Counted from the first letter of the stretch, positions 48,757-61,482 are shown. The stretch is 64,000 nt of DNA from Owenia fusiformis (GCA_903813345.2 CAIIXF020000006.1:26729936-26793935); one strand, 5' to 3'. Made by a program: numbers and translations. Notes: a model not told the origin generated them from the letters alone.

Positions 48757-48794
48757 CTGTAGAAGAAGCAAGTTCAGAAGTACTCCCATGGCCC
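48757..48794 (-). CDS. Probable 38-nt exon upstream of 43715-43839
   Basis: On the minus strand GTGTTCAG is followed by 38 nt and the good donor CTACAG|GTAGGTGG. The frame reads GHGSTSELASST with one base before and one after (phase 2 in, phase 1 out), so its last G joins AC of the exon at 43715-43839 to give Asp: ...SELASST-D-TSYEKA.... The composition (Ser/Thr-rich, GC-enriched) resembles the next exon. The acceptor has a weak pyrimidine tract and the exon could extend further upstream, where the frame remains open. Confidence 0.5.
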
Positions 48795-51700
48795 CTGAAC
48801 ACTTTCAGATGTTTATAAAATTTCTTCCAATTCATTTTATATTCAAACAACTTCCCTTTCGTCAAAAGTGTCCCTAGTTTTTCATAGTTCGAGTTCACTG
48901 TTGCAAACTTCAAGTATCATTTCCATTCACAACTTCAGTATTCTCAGGTCAGACCTTAATGTGTGTTCTAATAGCTTCCAGATTCGACCTACTCGATCAT
49001 CTTTTTACAGTTGGATTGGTAAAATAGTACATCAGCTTAAAATACAACCGTATCCAAGGTGTTTCTTGATACTCTATCTATCTAAAGATTGGGAACAACA
49101 AGTACGAAAATTCCCAAGTTCCGTTCAGAGGTAAATCATGGCTTCCATCTGGGTTCTTTCACGTTCTTGTAAAACACTAGGTTCACTCTTCATGATTGTT
49201 GATAAATACTGTCAGAGTGTTTTATAAAAGTCCCCCTTAATAATATTATCCTGCTAGTTAGCACTTTCACCATGAATTCCTGGCCTCCAAAATCAGGCTA
49301 AATATTCCCAAGAAAATATTCTGCAGCTTAGGGTTACTCTCTAAATGAAGTGGCAAGTAAGTCTAACTTACAAGCAACACCCTAAAATAAAGTTCCAGAG
49401 TAGAACCAGTATGGTACCTAGAATTTCATCAAATTAAGTGTATCGCTCAATAATATTTACTGTTAGTTCAAAGTCTGATATTTTTAAATGTAAGGAGAGC
49501 TTTTTAAAAACATACCACTTAGTGCATTTTGGCATAGCTAGAGCCTGGGATATTTAAAAGAGCAGTGAGGCATGGGGTTATCATGAAATTATCTACCAAA
49601 CAACACATATCAGATATCCACAGTTAAAACAAGTGGTCCTGGTTTTTGTAAAAATCAAACTGACAGTTAGCAAGGTCAGTCTAAATCAAACTCTAAATAA
49701 ATTAACTCTGGTATGTCAAATACACTATTTACTATAGAGAATCCCTATAAAATTGGCTCCTTTTTCATTTATAGTGTCTTACTCAAATGGTTTGTGTCAG
49801 TCTCGTATCCTCAGGTAACGTTTAAATTACAGGTTTATAATCCATTTGATTAAACAATTCATTTAATTTGTTGCATATCTCTTGATTACTGTATAAATGA
49901 TATCATTTCAATTCCAGTGCAATGACGATTTTAAATCCGTTATCTAGATATATATGTATCACCAGTAGTTCAATTTTCTCTCTTATGTTCACATGTATCC
50001 TTATTTTGTCCTTTATCTTTGAATAAACTTTATCCATTGATAAAATTGGTTAAATTTCAACTTATACAGTTTCCTCATTTGTTTACTTGACAACTTTTAA
50101 TAATTGGTTCCATATAAATAAACCAAAAGTTAAAATTAATGTTTCCTTAATCCAATTTATTTTGTTTCCTTTAATCTTCTAGTTTTTTTATGTCCAGTTT
50201 CATTTGATTACAAACAATTACCTCCTGGTTTATATTTAACACCCAGCAGTTAAATCAAATTCTTAAATTGTTCTCAAAACATTCTCCACTTCTGTTGTAT
50301 ATGTTAAACCACTAGAATCATACAGGTCGCTTTCCTCTGAATGAATGGTTTCTATTCAAGCTTTGCGTTAAAGGCACCCTGTTCAAACATAAGTCATGTT
50401 TTGGCTAGTCATATGTTTATATCTATGACTTTACTTCCTAGTTGTAAAAGTAAGTGAATGGGTGTAAGTTCTATTACATAAATTACAATTTGGTGCTCAG
50501 CTCAAATCAAGGGGATCCTCTATTAATTTACATGGGTTAATCACCTAATTAATTAGAAATATTGTGGGCTAGCTAGCTGTAAATATGTACTTGGTCTTAC
50601 TTCCCTGTTATAAACAAAAGATAAGGGGATGGGTCTAAGATCTTGAAACAAGACTTAGATATACCATAAGATCTGTATTGTAATCTTCAAACTGAGTCAA
50701 TGACCTATATTTATCCAAATGACCTATTTATCAAGATGCCATCTCCATTGTGGAATTCACAGCCTGCACTATCCCATGGAATACCCAGGAGTCCTTCTCA
50801 AGCATAAAGAGAGGCTCTGATCAGAATTTGCAACCTCTTATTTTGACATATTTTCTTGGAGTTGTGCATCAGACTGTGGAGTACTAATTGCTCTTAAGTA
50901 ATCTATTGTTTATAGAGAGCCTTTGTTCAAAGTTGATAAAACTTGTTTTAAATTAGTTAATTCACAACAGCTTGCTCTAATCTCTTGAATCCTTCCTTAT
51001 ATAAGACTCCTGGGACTGATAAAATGCTTGAAATACAAAATATAACAACAGTCAAGAAATAAAACCCTTTCAATTTGTTCTACTTCAGTTCTTAAAAGAA
51101 AGCTTTATCTTCAGTTCGTAAAGACCTGGCTCTCAGGATAACAAAGAAACAGAGCTACCACCCCACCTCTTAACTCCCACTACACCTATTTATAGTTTAT
51201 GGTAAATATTCAGTACATGTACATCCATAGGGCATTATTTAAGACCAATTAACCCCCACCCCCATCATTATGTACCCAACTCTCATTCATATATCTTGGA
51301 CTAATAAAACAAAATCCTGTTTCCAAGAAAACATCCTACTCGTATTATGATGTAATAAACAGTGATTTATATGGCAGGAAGGTTTGGGAAAATTGCTTGG
51401 TAATTTGCTGGTGTTCATCAAGTTTAAAACAATGACTGACAGAAAATTCCTTGGCTTTGTATATAAACCTCTATTTATCTATTCCTGAAAATATGAAATA
51501 AATCTTAACACATACTCCTTCATTGTATATATTTCAAGATTACATGCTGCGTAAAGGTAGATAACCTCGTAACCATAACAACATCAGGTTGCTTCAACCT
51601 AAGATTAAGGTCTATCTGACATTGTTTTCTAGGTAACACCCACTTGATTATTTCAAATACACTGAGTGAAAATACTTCCTTATTTCCTAAAACTGAAATC

Positions 51701-52154
51701 AAATAACGAAATTACATTCAAACCTATAAATGCAAGCACCTCTAAAAAATAAACATGTCAACAATCATGTAAACAAATTCTATAATACCTTATTTCCTCC
51801 AGTGTTATTAGATGCAAATAAGTTTAATGAAATTTTATCATATTCATTTCCTCGTATGATTTCTATACAGGAATTCATTCCTTAAAATCCTAAACAAGGT
51901 TTCGCTGTATTAGAAAACAATTGCCAAGATAAATTGAGGTTAAAAGTTTATTTTGGGATAAGCCACAATTTGTCACTCACAGTGGAATAACCAAAGATAA
52001 GAACGATAGCTATTGATTAACAATTTGTTAACATTTAAAGCATAAAAAGGAAAACAAAAGTCAAAAAATGAAAAAATTTGAACAATTCAGCTTAAAAATG
52101 TTCAAACTTCAAGTTACCAGTTTTTGTAATACTCCAAGATCACAGATCAGGAAA

Positions 52155-52195
52155 AACAAATAAACAAATAAATAAATAAATAAATGAACTTGTTT
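52155..52195 (+). repeat. (AAAT)n microsatellite
   Basis: AAATAAACAAATAAATAAAT runs on for about 40 bp. Confidence 0.9.
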
Positions 52196-52784
52196 CTTTT
52201 TCATTATATCTGTCCTTGTCAACAATATATCATTTTAAAGCCTGGTCATGTTGGGTTAATGTCTCACAGTTAATAAACCATGTGCTATCATATTGGATGA
52301 ATTCTTATTCACATTTGTTCATGTTCCTGGATATCAAAAGCCAAATCAAAAACCAATTTGTCAAGCTGTAGTTGAATAACAAACATTACTGCTTGCGGTG
52401 TCTCTCCAGATTTTCTCACAACTGGTGACTTAATCCCAATTTTACACTTTTCAGTCACCTAAACTAGTAAAACAATTATCTTGATGATATGCTTTCATCA
52501 TGGATGTATATAATGAGTTTCAGCTTCGCCATAAAAAATTGTTAGTAAGTATGTGAAAGGGCGCAGAAGAGAAAAACTCCCATTAGGCAATACAAAAAGA
52601 ATTTGAGATCTGTATTTAGTATTACTAGTTTACTAGAAAAAATTTATTCAGAAGATAAATGCATACTATGCCCATTTTCATTGTTTTGACAGGGAGCAAA
52701 CAGGGCTGCAAGTAATTTTAGAATTTTCATCAGGCTGAAAAATTGCTAAGGAAACCACTAACTTGAATATTGTTGTTTGAAATG

Positions 52785-52980
52785 TTGGTAGTATATTCAC
52801 AACATCTATCTATTTCACATATAATCCGTGTTTTTCATCATGACCCCCAGGGGCCATATATGTAGGGTCAAGGATTTTTTTGTTGATTTTAAGATTAAAG
52901 TAGTATGAAAGTACATGTATAGCTTCATCATACTCAAGTGAAAGGCAATTTAAAGATGTTTGCAATATTTACCAAGTAAG
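52785..52980 (+). repeat. Third, partial copy of the 35820-36615 repeat
   Basis: GGTAGTATATTCACAACATC, then GTGTTTTTCATCATGACCCC, then TACTCAAGTGAAAGGCAATT match the 36378-36570 part of the plus copy in the same order. The first third of that repeat is missing. Confidence 0.72.
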
Positions 52981-53554
52981 GTCGAAAACTGTCCAGTTCG
53001 TAAGGCATGGAGGAAGCTCAAGAAAATTAAAAGAAATCAACCCATACATACATCAAATTATGTAACGTTAAGCACTCTTGTGAATGTATTTTCATATGTT
53101 GCTACCAGGGAGTTCTTCATCTCATACCCCCCCCCCATCTTGTATTTCAGATACCTTTGAGTAGAAATCAAGCAGGTAAATGAGAGTATAGTGCCTATAC
53201 TGTATGATCCACAGTTTGGTACTCTCTCAGGAACAGCGCAGACTAACGCTTTAGAAAAAGAGAGACTCTGATTAACCAGAGTGTGGTACCTTCGGCATCT
53301 TTATTCACAAGGTTTCATTTGTGGCTAACCACCTTGTAAGTCAAAGATGGGTACCCTCACCATACAGGTGAACTTTTCACCTATCATCACAGAGTTGTAA
53401 AGTCTGTCAATTAAAGGAGAATGATGACTCACAAAGGTATAATTGGAAATATAATTGAACCCTGTGGCATGATCTAAGAAATTATTCAATTACTGATGTT
53501 ACACTTGCAGCGTCATTTGTAAATACAAATGTCCTTAGCACTATCTTTGACAAT

Positions 53555-53692
53555 AAATGGTATGGGGTATGGTATTGTTTGACATGGTGTTTGGTATGGT
53601 ATTGTTTAGTATGGTATTGTTTGTTCTAGTATTTGGTATATGATGATATGATATATATGGTATGGTGTGATATAATATGGTATGGTAATATG
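53555..53692 (+). repeat. TATGGTATTGTTT-type tandem array
   Basis: Irregular repeats of GGTATGGTATTGTTT and then shorter TATGGTATG/ATGATATGATA units. Low complexity with no conserved frame. Confidence 0.85.
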
Positions 53693-54305
53693 TTTGAAAA
53701 CATATCACATTTTATATTTCATCCTTTCTAAATCTACAGTAGAAGGAAAAACAAGGATGGTTGACTCCTACAATTCTACATGGTGTGATAACATGGTCAA
53801 AAACATCACAGGATGTAGACTACGCAATTTTCAGGCTTTTCTAGTCTTAACCTTCCTACCCTGTAACCCCTGCCTCTCTCTTAGGAGGGGGGGGGGGGGT
53901 ACATGGTCTTGAATACAGGACTTCAAAAAATCATAAAATATAGTATTTGCCCATCCTCCTCTTGAAAGGAAACAATAGCCTGGTTATCAGACAAATAAGA
54001 CAGACACTTTCTGTTATTTCAGACTTAAAGTTTCCTGTTAACATTTCCTTATATCCCTATCAAGTAACAATAATAGAGTCAATAAAGAAGACATATGTTC
54101 AGAAAAATCAACTTGCTTCACAGTATGGGAAGATCCATAGATAGTTTTTATGTTATATAGTTTGTTTTTATTAGATAGAATATATTGTTATTGATATATA
54201 ACATGGAGTGATAAGATATAATCAAGCCATTGAAAGATGTCACATTCTATTTTCTTAATGCTGTAATATTCTTCCAAGAATTTCTAGTTTATAGATGTTT
54301 CTTAC

Positions 54306-54339
54306 CTGATGCCCCCTACCCTATCAGTAATTTGGGCTA
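54306..54339 (-). CDS. Possible 34-nt exon
   Basis: The minus strand carries a consensus donor CATCAG|GTAAGA preceded by an open frame AQITDRVGGI. With an acceptor at ...TTTTCAATAG it has two bases before and two after the whole codons, so it would join the exon at 48757-48794 through AG+G (Arg) and the candidate at 56713-56786 through G+TA (Val). An alternative acceptor three bases further in gives almost the same peptide. The short length and moderate acceptor keep confidence low. Confidence 0.32.
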
Positions 54340-54430
54340 CTATTGAAAATCATGAATTTTGCCTAAAAATTAATTCTCAAAGCTATAGGCCTGCATATGA
54401 TGCTCATGTTTTTATTTGATCATACATGTA

Positions 54431-55063
54431 CAGGGTGTCAAATAAGTCTGTTCTCCCCCCTTAACTTTTTTGATTCAGAGATAACATAGGGTTGGTATAT
54501 ATCATCTTAAAGAGAATTTAATTTGCTGATCACACACCAAATTTCAGAGTGATTGGTTAAATTTCAAGTTTTTTAGAGTACTTTTAGTGATGTCCATATT
54601 TCACTTTTTTAAAAGTCTGTATGTCTCCCCAAGAAGCCTGGAGGGCCTCAATTCTACGAGGATATGATCCTGTATATATCATTCAGAACGTTTAATTTTG
54701 GCTGTTATCAACTATTTTGTGATGAAAAATGCCCCTGTTTCAAAGGCTCTACTGAATGCAACACATTTTACTCTGTAATGATATTGAGAAGCATCGAAAT
54801 CACCCAATGTTGGCATTGTCACTGCAGTATCAACTTTTCATTTTTCATTCACTATTACCTGGTAATTTTACTTGTTTTGACGTAAAAAAGGTCAACTACA
54901 ACCTTACAAGAAACATTGTAGCAATTTTATTAGGAGGGTTTTATAATTGATTTTTTGAGGGTGATCAGCATTTTCCATGAGCTTCAAAATGATGTATGGG
55001 AAAGTATGATAAAATTAAAGATAAAAAAGTTAAGGGGGGAGAACAGACTTATTTGACACCCTG
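54431..55063. mobile_element. Mariner-type element with perfect 41-bp TIRs
   Basis: The left end from 54431 (CAGGGTGTCAAATAAGTCTG...) and the inverted right end to 55063 are identical for 41 bp. TA stands on both sides (54429-54430 and 55064-55065). The interior of about 550 bp has only short frames and no D,D(D/E) signature that I can see, so it is non-autonomous. The perfect TIRs suggest recent activity. It is unrelated by sequence to the CAGTAAAACC MITEs. Confidence 0.92.
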
Positions 55064-55239
55064 TATTTGGTTATTCAACATATGCCTACCATAGCTGCAT
55101 AAGTCAATTTAGAGCTCTTCAGACAGATAGTATAAAATCTCCTCTTGAGGTGATCTCTATAATTAAAGATAACTAAACTAATTCACTTGGCAAATTGATC
55201 CCATATGCTCTCTGACAGTCTATTATGACAATATTATAG

Positions 55240-55272
55240 TTTGCTTGTTTGCTTGTTTGTTTGTTTGCTTGT
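55240..55272 (+). repeat. TTTG-type microsatellite
   Basis: GCTTGTTTGCTTGTTTGTTT continues as TTTG-like units for about 33 bp. Confidence 0.88.
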
Positions 55273-56579
55273 GTTGGCAATGAAGTGTGACTAAATATAG
55301 GAACTAAAATGTTTCGTCTGGGGCTCGCTTATCTTGGACTGCCAAGTTGCAGCAACTGAAACTTTTAAAATCAAGATGGGGCTCCTGTACCTCTCCCAAA
55401 TTCAAAATCCTCCAAAAACTGGCATGTATGATTTTAAATATAACTTACAGGTCATTAACATTTCAAAGTTGAGAAAAAAAATGGTTGACATTAACATTAA
55501 TTTCTTGTATCCTCTTAAATCGAGTCAAAATAATTGTGGGAACATTGTGAATTTCAAGTTTTAACATAAATTCTTCAGATATGTGCCATCAATTTCAAAG
55601 GCAGACATGGAAGCTTGACAATGGTCAGAGACTACTCATTGTTCAAATGTCTAAATATATTAGCTTTTATACCAGCCTGAAGCTAGAAACATGTACATCT
55701 GATTTCAGTTATGTCTACAGGGCATGCCAGTTCATCATTTATCCTACTTAGAGTGACCACAATACATGATGGTCAATAGATGGCTTGTGTTTTTCTCAGA
55801 ATTAAAAATGAAAGTTTGAATATTGTCAAGTGCAAATCCTATTCACAAAGATAGCTTCAAGGGCAAGATTTGAATGGTTACATATTTGAGCAATTTACAT
55901 GTGAAATGAATGTGAATGGTTGCAATGAGATTTGATGGCATTTTGATGTCCACTTTCCATCACATTATTATAAACATGAAATTCTATCTCACTTATATTG
56001 AGTAACATGAAATTAAGATGAAATTGACCACTGAGAAACTGTATTTACATAAACATTCAAGATTCATCCACAGACAATCTATTCTATTCACTAATGGCTT
56101 CTTCTTTCACACATCAGTTTATGGATAAAGCTTCACCTCATAATGAAGCTCATAAATAAGAATTGCTTCTTATCTGAGATTTGAAAGTGTTTTCACATAT
56201 TATAAATGCAAAATCATCCTGATAAACCATGACATCTCATTTCTTCTCAGCCTTGATGAAACAGAAAGATGTTATCAGTAACAGAATGATTCAAAATATC
56301 TCCCTGCCCTATAAAATTGGATATTTGTGCAATATTTAATCCCATTTCTAATATAGATGGCATGTTACTACTTACAGATCTAAGCAGTTCTGCTTCAAGA
56401 CTCTATACCATGCCCCCCCCCCCTCCCCGATTTATTGACCCACTTATGCTCGAGTAGGAGTGGAGTCAAGTAGTCAGTCAGAGGGGGGGGGGGCACATGA
56501 GCGTGTAGCTAGTCTGCTCACCAATTTTTAAAACACAATCTACAACTATATGAATGCCCTTGGGAGATTCGTTACCAAT

Positions 56580-56691
56580 AGGGAGTTTAAGCTTCAATGT
56601 TTTTCACAACCCAAATGTGAACTGAAAATATCTAAGCGATGCATTTGTATGGGCGATTGGTCACTTTTATATGCAAGCTTAAACTCCCTTT
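56580..56691 (+). mobile_element. Small MITE with GGGAGTTTAAGCTT ends
   Basis: GGGAGTTTAAGCTT at the left and AAGCTTAAACTCCC at the right are perfect 14-bp inverses. The interior core AAGCGATGCATTTGTATGGG plus CGATTGGTCA is identical to 12121-12246. It lies just downstream (minus strand) of the candidate exon at 56713-56786. Confidence 0.78.
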
Positions 56692-56712
56692 TATCAAAAA
56701 AGCATTACTTAC

Positions 56713-56786
56713 CACAAAAGCTGACATTGTACTTCAAATGTTTCTCCTTCTTCACAAATCCTTTCATTAATCCCATCATTGGTAAT
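56713..56786 (-). CDS. Possible 74-nt exon
   Basis: The minus strand has a strong donor TTTTGTG|GTAAGTAAT. The frame LPMMGLMKGFVKKEKHLKYN followed by VSFC is open and ends in phase 1, which fits the candidate exon at 54306-54339. The acceptor used here (GATCAAAG) is weak, and the frame remains open upstream to about 56830, so the true start may be elsewhere. A second frame is also open (ITNDGINERICEEGETF...), so even the frame is uncertain. No family recognised. Confidence 0.3.
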
Positions 56787-58030
56787 CTTTGATCATTTAA
56801 TCCAGTAAGAGATGAATATATACAGCTCTAGTTCTTAACTTTATCACATGTGTTTTGGAACACTTTGATCTACTACTACAGTCCCTAACATGTAGACTCA
56901 ACCACTCGATCTTCAATTATTCCAAGATAGCTATTTTTAATCCTCTATACAATGATCAAACATTTCTTAATTATATACCATTCTAATTATCCATTTGTTC
57001 CATGTAAATACAGATGACTCCTGAAAATACATCCATAGAGAAGAAAGTCCTGGGCAAACAATCGCAAACAATTGAAGTTTTCTCCTGAGAAACTATGGTG
57101 AGCTGTTACCAAACACCAGCATGAAGTTGTCAAACCTGTCAACAAATATCCTCTTTAGGCAGTCATTGTTTTTGTATAAATCCTGAAAAACTATAACTAA
57201 ACTACTCCTTAGATTCATAGACTTCCTAAACAAGGCTTGACTCATCTGTGTTTCAGATGAAAGACATATGGAGCTCATTTAGGGTGTCATCTATCTATGT
57301 TACTGTCCCAAAGCTACTTGGGGTATCTGGTTATATGTCCCCTAGTGATATGGTGTAAAGTCAGATGTCCATGGGGTCTTTCTCTCTTGTGATAATGTCA
57401 CTGGGATTGATCAGTCCTGGCATCACATGATATAAATCAAATTCTAATTATGCATAAATAATTTCATTAATTTAAATCATTGAATACTCTTTTTGCTCTC
57501 TTCGTGGCTTCTAGATTCAACTGACCTCAAGAATTATAATGTGAAAACATCGAAACTGAATTTGAATCTGTGATAAGTCTCCAGTTTTCTTCTTATATCT
57601 GCACATCAGTTGTGATTCATTCCTTTATGAACTGGCAAAATTGACTCATATAATTATTAACATGGTTTATGGGTCATGGAAACATGATCTGAATTCCAAA
57701 ATTTTAATTTACCCAAATCAGTGAGATTGAGTAACATGAGGAACAGTGATATATTCTCACAATTTAATGACTCTACCCTTGAGGAAAATATCATAGTACT
57801 TATGTTTCAAAATGCAAAATAAGGTAAAATGAAGAGAAGTCCGCAAGAAACATTGCAAATATAAACATTAGAGAATACTCTCAATTTTAGAGAAGTGCCA
57901 TAAAGTGTGTTCATTAACAGAATCTTAAGAGAAAAACACTTTAAATGGGCATGTAGTTTAGACATAGGCGCCCTTATGTAATCTTACTCATGGAGTTGAA
58001 ATGGATCTGTCAAATTGATATGTAATAACA

Positions 58031-58036
58031 TTTATT
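58031..58036 (-). terminator. Poly(A) signal AATAAA
   Basis: AATAAA on the minus strand lies about 104 nt after the stop codon of the exon at 58140-58287, a normal distance for a short 3' UTR. Confidence 0.5.
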
Positions 58037-58139
58037 ACAACAAGCACTCCATTAATCAAATATAACAAGATTTTACAAGTGAGTGCTAAAAGCACTTGGG
58101 ACATTCCACCACCCATTTTTAAAAGAGAAATGTGTTTTG

Positions 58140-58287
58140 CTACTTTGAAACAGATGAATGAACCACAGTGCCATCTTTCATCATTTGATGTTTATCAATA
58201 TATGAATATACATGTATACCAGGTTCAACATCACTAGGCAAATTCTCAATTATGATTGTATTTCTATGGTACACGAAGAACCCTTCT
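58140..58287 (-). CDS. Probable last exon of a second minus-strand gene
   Basis: The acceptor TTTGTTGTTTCACAG is good. After one base completing a codon, the frame reads EGFFVYHRNTIIIENLPSDV, then EPGIHVYSYI, DKHQMMKDGT, VVHSSVSK and TAG (48 residues). An in-frame stop lies upstream of the acceptor, which fits an exon starting here. A poly(A) signal follows the stop at 58031-58036. The peptide has a varied, protein-like composition, but I do not recognise it; GFFVYHRN is only loosely like a strand in GHKL/MORC-type ATPases. It would end a gene upstream of the basic-repeat gene, with no other exon of it found in the window. Confidence 0.48.
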
Positions 58288-59642
58288 CTGTGAAACAACA
58301 AATCTACCATGTTAAGGATTTCCAAATGAGATCAAATATCATATTGAATGGTGTCAAGCATCATGTCACTCCTTTCTTATCTTTTTCCTTTTGTGTTTCA
58401 AGCGTGTGTTCTTCTTGTACCACAGGAATCCAATGATACAATGGATTTACAATGAATACACGTTATCACCACTGGCCTGATAACAGATCTCAACAGCCTC
58501 TGAAACTACTTCACCAACAAAGAAATACATCTGGAATGTCATCAACCAAAATACCAAGACATCTCATTTCTTCTGAGTCATGAGATGTTTCTAATGAAAC
58601 AGAAAGATATGATGAGTATCAAAATGCTCAAATGTATCAATTCATCATCTAAAAAATATCTTTTCATTTATCTTACAACTTAGAATGTTACTTCAAAGGA
58701 CCATTTTACTAATAGGTGGTCAAGAATCCTTCCTTACTTCCTATTTTAAAATTTCTTTACAATTTTTTTTATGAACGAATGACCCTCTGAATCGAGTAAA
58801 AAGAAGGTCATTCCACTGTCAACTATGATTAATTATAGAAATTATTTTATTCTGTTTAGTATCAAGAAATATTAAAATAAAATCAGAAATCATTAAAATT
58901 TAAATTTTTATTAAATGGCCACTCGTTCTATACAAGCAGAAAAATAGAATGTTTTGTGTTTGTTAAAACCACATTAGTACTTCATAATTCATTACAATTG
59001 AATTTTAAATACACTCTTAAAAGTTAATTTGAAAACACAATTACTTTTACACACGTGCCAAGTTTCCATGGTCTACTCATCATAAGGCATGTACTTTTCA
59101 TGAACAAAAATGCTGGATGAAATAAGACGAACCAAATAGCAAGAATATTATGTCAAACAAATGATTTCCCCAGCCAAATAGTTTCTGAAATTAAATTGTG
59201 GACTACTTGTAAATGACTTTTTACTTTCTGTGACAGCCTGCCCCTTGTCTAAAGTCAAAGAAAATGAATTAAGAACAGAACAATGCAAGAGAAACATGTT
59301 TAAAATGGGCAAGCTGTGTATAACTCCAGTTGATCTTATATCTTATTAAAAGTTTATAGAAGAGGAACTAGCTATATAATGCTATCTGCAACAGAGACCA
59401 CTAAATGATTGATTCACAAGGTATTAGTTTTTCCCTTGACCCATTAGAAAGTGACAATGTTAAAATGCAACAAATTCAAAATCATGTATAAGATTTGAAC
59501 CTAGGACTTCTAAATCTTGAGTCTGGACCTCCTCCTTATCTACTTCACCAACACAACACAGTTGTAGTTGTGGGGGGGGGTCACATGGTCTTGTACCTAG
59601 GCTATCCTGTGTCTTTTTCTCTACTACTGAGCTATGAGAACA

Positions 59643-59873
59643 CACTGGCGGATATGGGGGGGGGGGCCCAGGGGCCCGGGCCCCCCCCCCCTTGGGTGGG
59701 CCCAGAAAAAAATAATTGTGCCCAAAAAAAATTTTGAGCCAAAAAAGGGTTTAAGGCCCCAAAAAGTAGGCCTTTTTGGTCATAAATTGGCCTTGTAAGG
59801 CCTTATTTGTTAATTTTTTTCTCAAACCACAAGTTTGGGCTCCCCCCCTTGTTGGTTCCCAGATCCGCCCCTG
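59643..59873. mobile_element. hAT-like MITE with 5-bp target duplication
   Basis: Left CACTGGCGGATATGGG and inverted right CAGGGGCGGATCTGGG form TIRs. GAACA flanks both ends (59638-59642 and 59874-59878). The interior begins with long G and C runs that pair with each other. It is the third element in this window with a 5-bp duplication and CAGNGGCG-style ends. Confidence 0.8.
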
Positions 59874-60363
59874 GAACATATTGCTGTCCATGTTTACCAT
59901 GGCATGTTATCAGCATGATTATTAAAGTGTTTTGTCTTACAATACCACTGGTCATTAGTAATCCTTTTATAGTAATAATTGTAGCAATGTATGTGTTGAT
60001 TGAATAAAATGGTAAAGGGAAAGCTTTTCCATTAAAACTAATTCTGAAATATATAATTATCAGGTGGCTTTATATCTCTGTGGCATACAAAGGATGTGCC
60101 ATCTTCATGCAATGGTGATGTCAACCATTGTTTATATTGTTACTAATTAAGAAAGCACAATTCGAAAGTACAACCAGTAAAGCACAATGAAACACAATCT
60201 GGAACAACCAGAGAGCATAATAACAAGTATGCATACATTTTGATACTTTTCAATGAAATGAGATTCTCCCCAAATTACCAGATAAGATACTCAGAAACAT
60301 ATTCAATATACAGTGTTTTTACCAGGATTTTTGACTACCCACCATAAAAAATGAAACCATATA

Positions 60364-60541
60364 TGGTGATCTCCACACGTGCAAAATTCTCATTTTCACA
60401 AAATTGGTCAAAATATGCCAATTTTTCATGATATTTCTCATTTTCAAGTGGGTGCAAATGGATTTTCAAGTAGGCACTAGCCTATAGTCAAAATCTCAGG
60501 TGGGTGCTGCGCCCACTTGCTTTAATGCTGGGGAGGTCACT
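60364..60541 (-). mobile_element. AGTGATCTCC MITE, reverse copy
   Basis: This is a reverse-oriented relative of 32485-32684: GGTGATCTCC at one end and GGGGAGGTCACT at the other, with TTGGTCAAAATATGCCAATT and CTCAGGTGGGTGCTGCGCCC inside. Confidence 0.72.
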
Positions 60542-61482
60542 GATATATACAAGATTGCAAATGTACATATAATACCAATTAATAATACCAATTATACACA
60601 TTAGTTACAACTTAAAAAGACAGTGTTGCATCAATAAAACACATAACCTGCAGTTTTAACATAGTAAACTTGTGAAGCAAGCCATTAATAATGAACCAAG
60701 AGCACTTACACACTGACCACTAATTAGGTATCAATAGCTCTAAATGTGCATTTAGTTGGCATCAAGCAGGGTTCCATACTGAGCCCTACATTATTCATGA
60801 AGTGGTATTTTACAACATATGTCCTATCCAGGGTTGTTTTTGTGGAAAGTGGTGTGATAATTATAGCAATTAATTCTACCCAGTCACTAATGATACCATC
60901 ACGTCCATCAGTTAACATATACATGTGAAATGTTTTGAAAATTTTTGAACTCATAAAAAACTGACTGAAAATGAATATTTAGAAATATGCACTTTCAAAA
61001 TGAATTTATATAAACACTGAAGTAATTTTGGAATTATCTTTAACAAAACAGACATTTAATCTGACATACGCTTCTTCACTTGTAAATTGCTCAATCTTGT
61101 TTAATACATGTTGAATGAAGATCAACCTTGCTGGGAATAACTGTTTTAGGAATATAGAATTTTTATATTTTCCATGAACAACGAGATATCATGTCATATA
61201 TGTATAATCTGACACAAGTTTATTGAAGCCAACTTTATTAGGAAAACGCAGTGTCAAGAGCCTGGATGATAAGTAGCCTGGTTAATGTCAGTTTGTTTTA
61301 CAGTTTTTCTTCTCAATGTCATATCACCTTGGCAACCTTCACAACTAAACATGCAAGTGTGTTGTAAAATAAAATGATATTTCAAAATTTTGAAACAAGT
61401 GACATCCTAAAAGCATAATAACAAAGAGCATAGGCTAAAAGCAGACTTGTCAATTCCAGTAGATTTACAAAGAGGCTGAGCG

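Larger units (their letters stand above)
48795..54305 (-). other. Long presumed intron
   Basis: Apart from a third copy of a dispersed repeat at 52785-52980, an AAAT microsatellite near 52155-52195 and a TATGGTAT-type array at 53555-53692, no feature is supported. Open frames on the plus strand at about 48.9-49.1 kb lack convincing splice signals. Confidence 0.45.
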
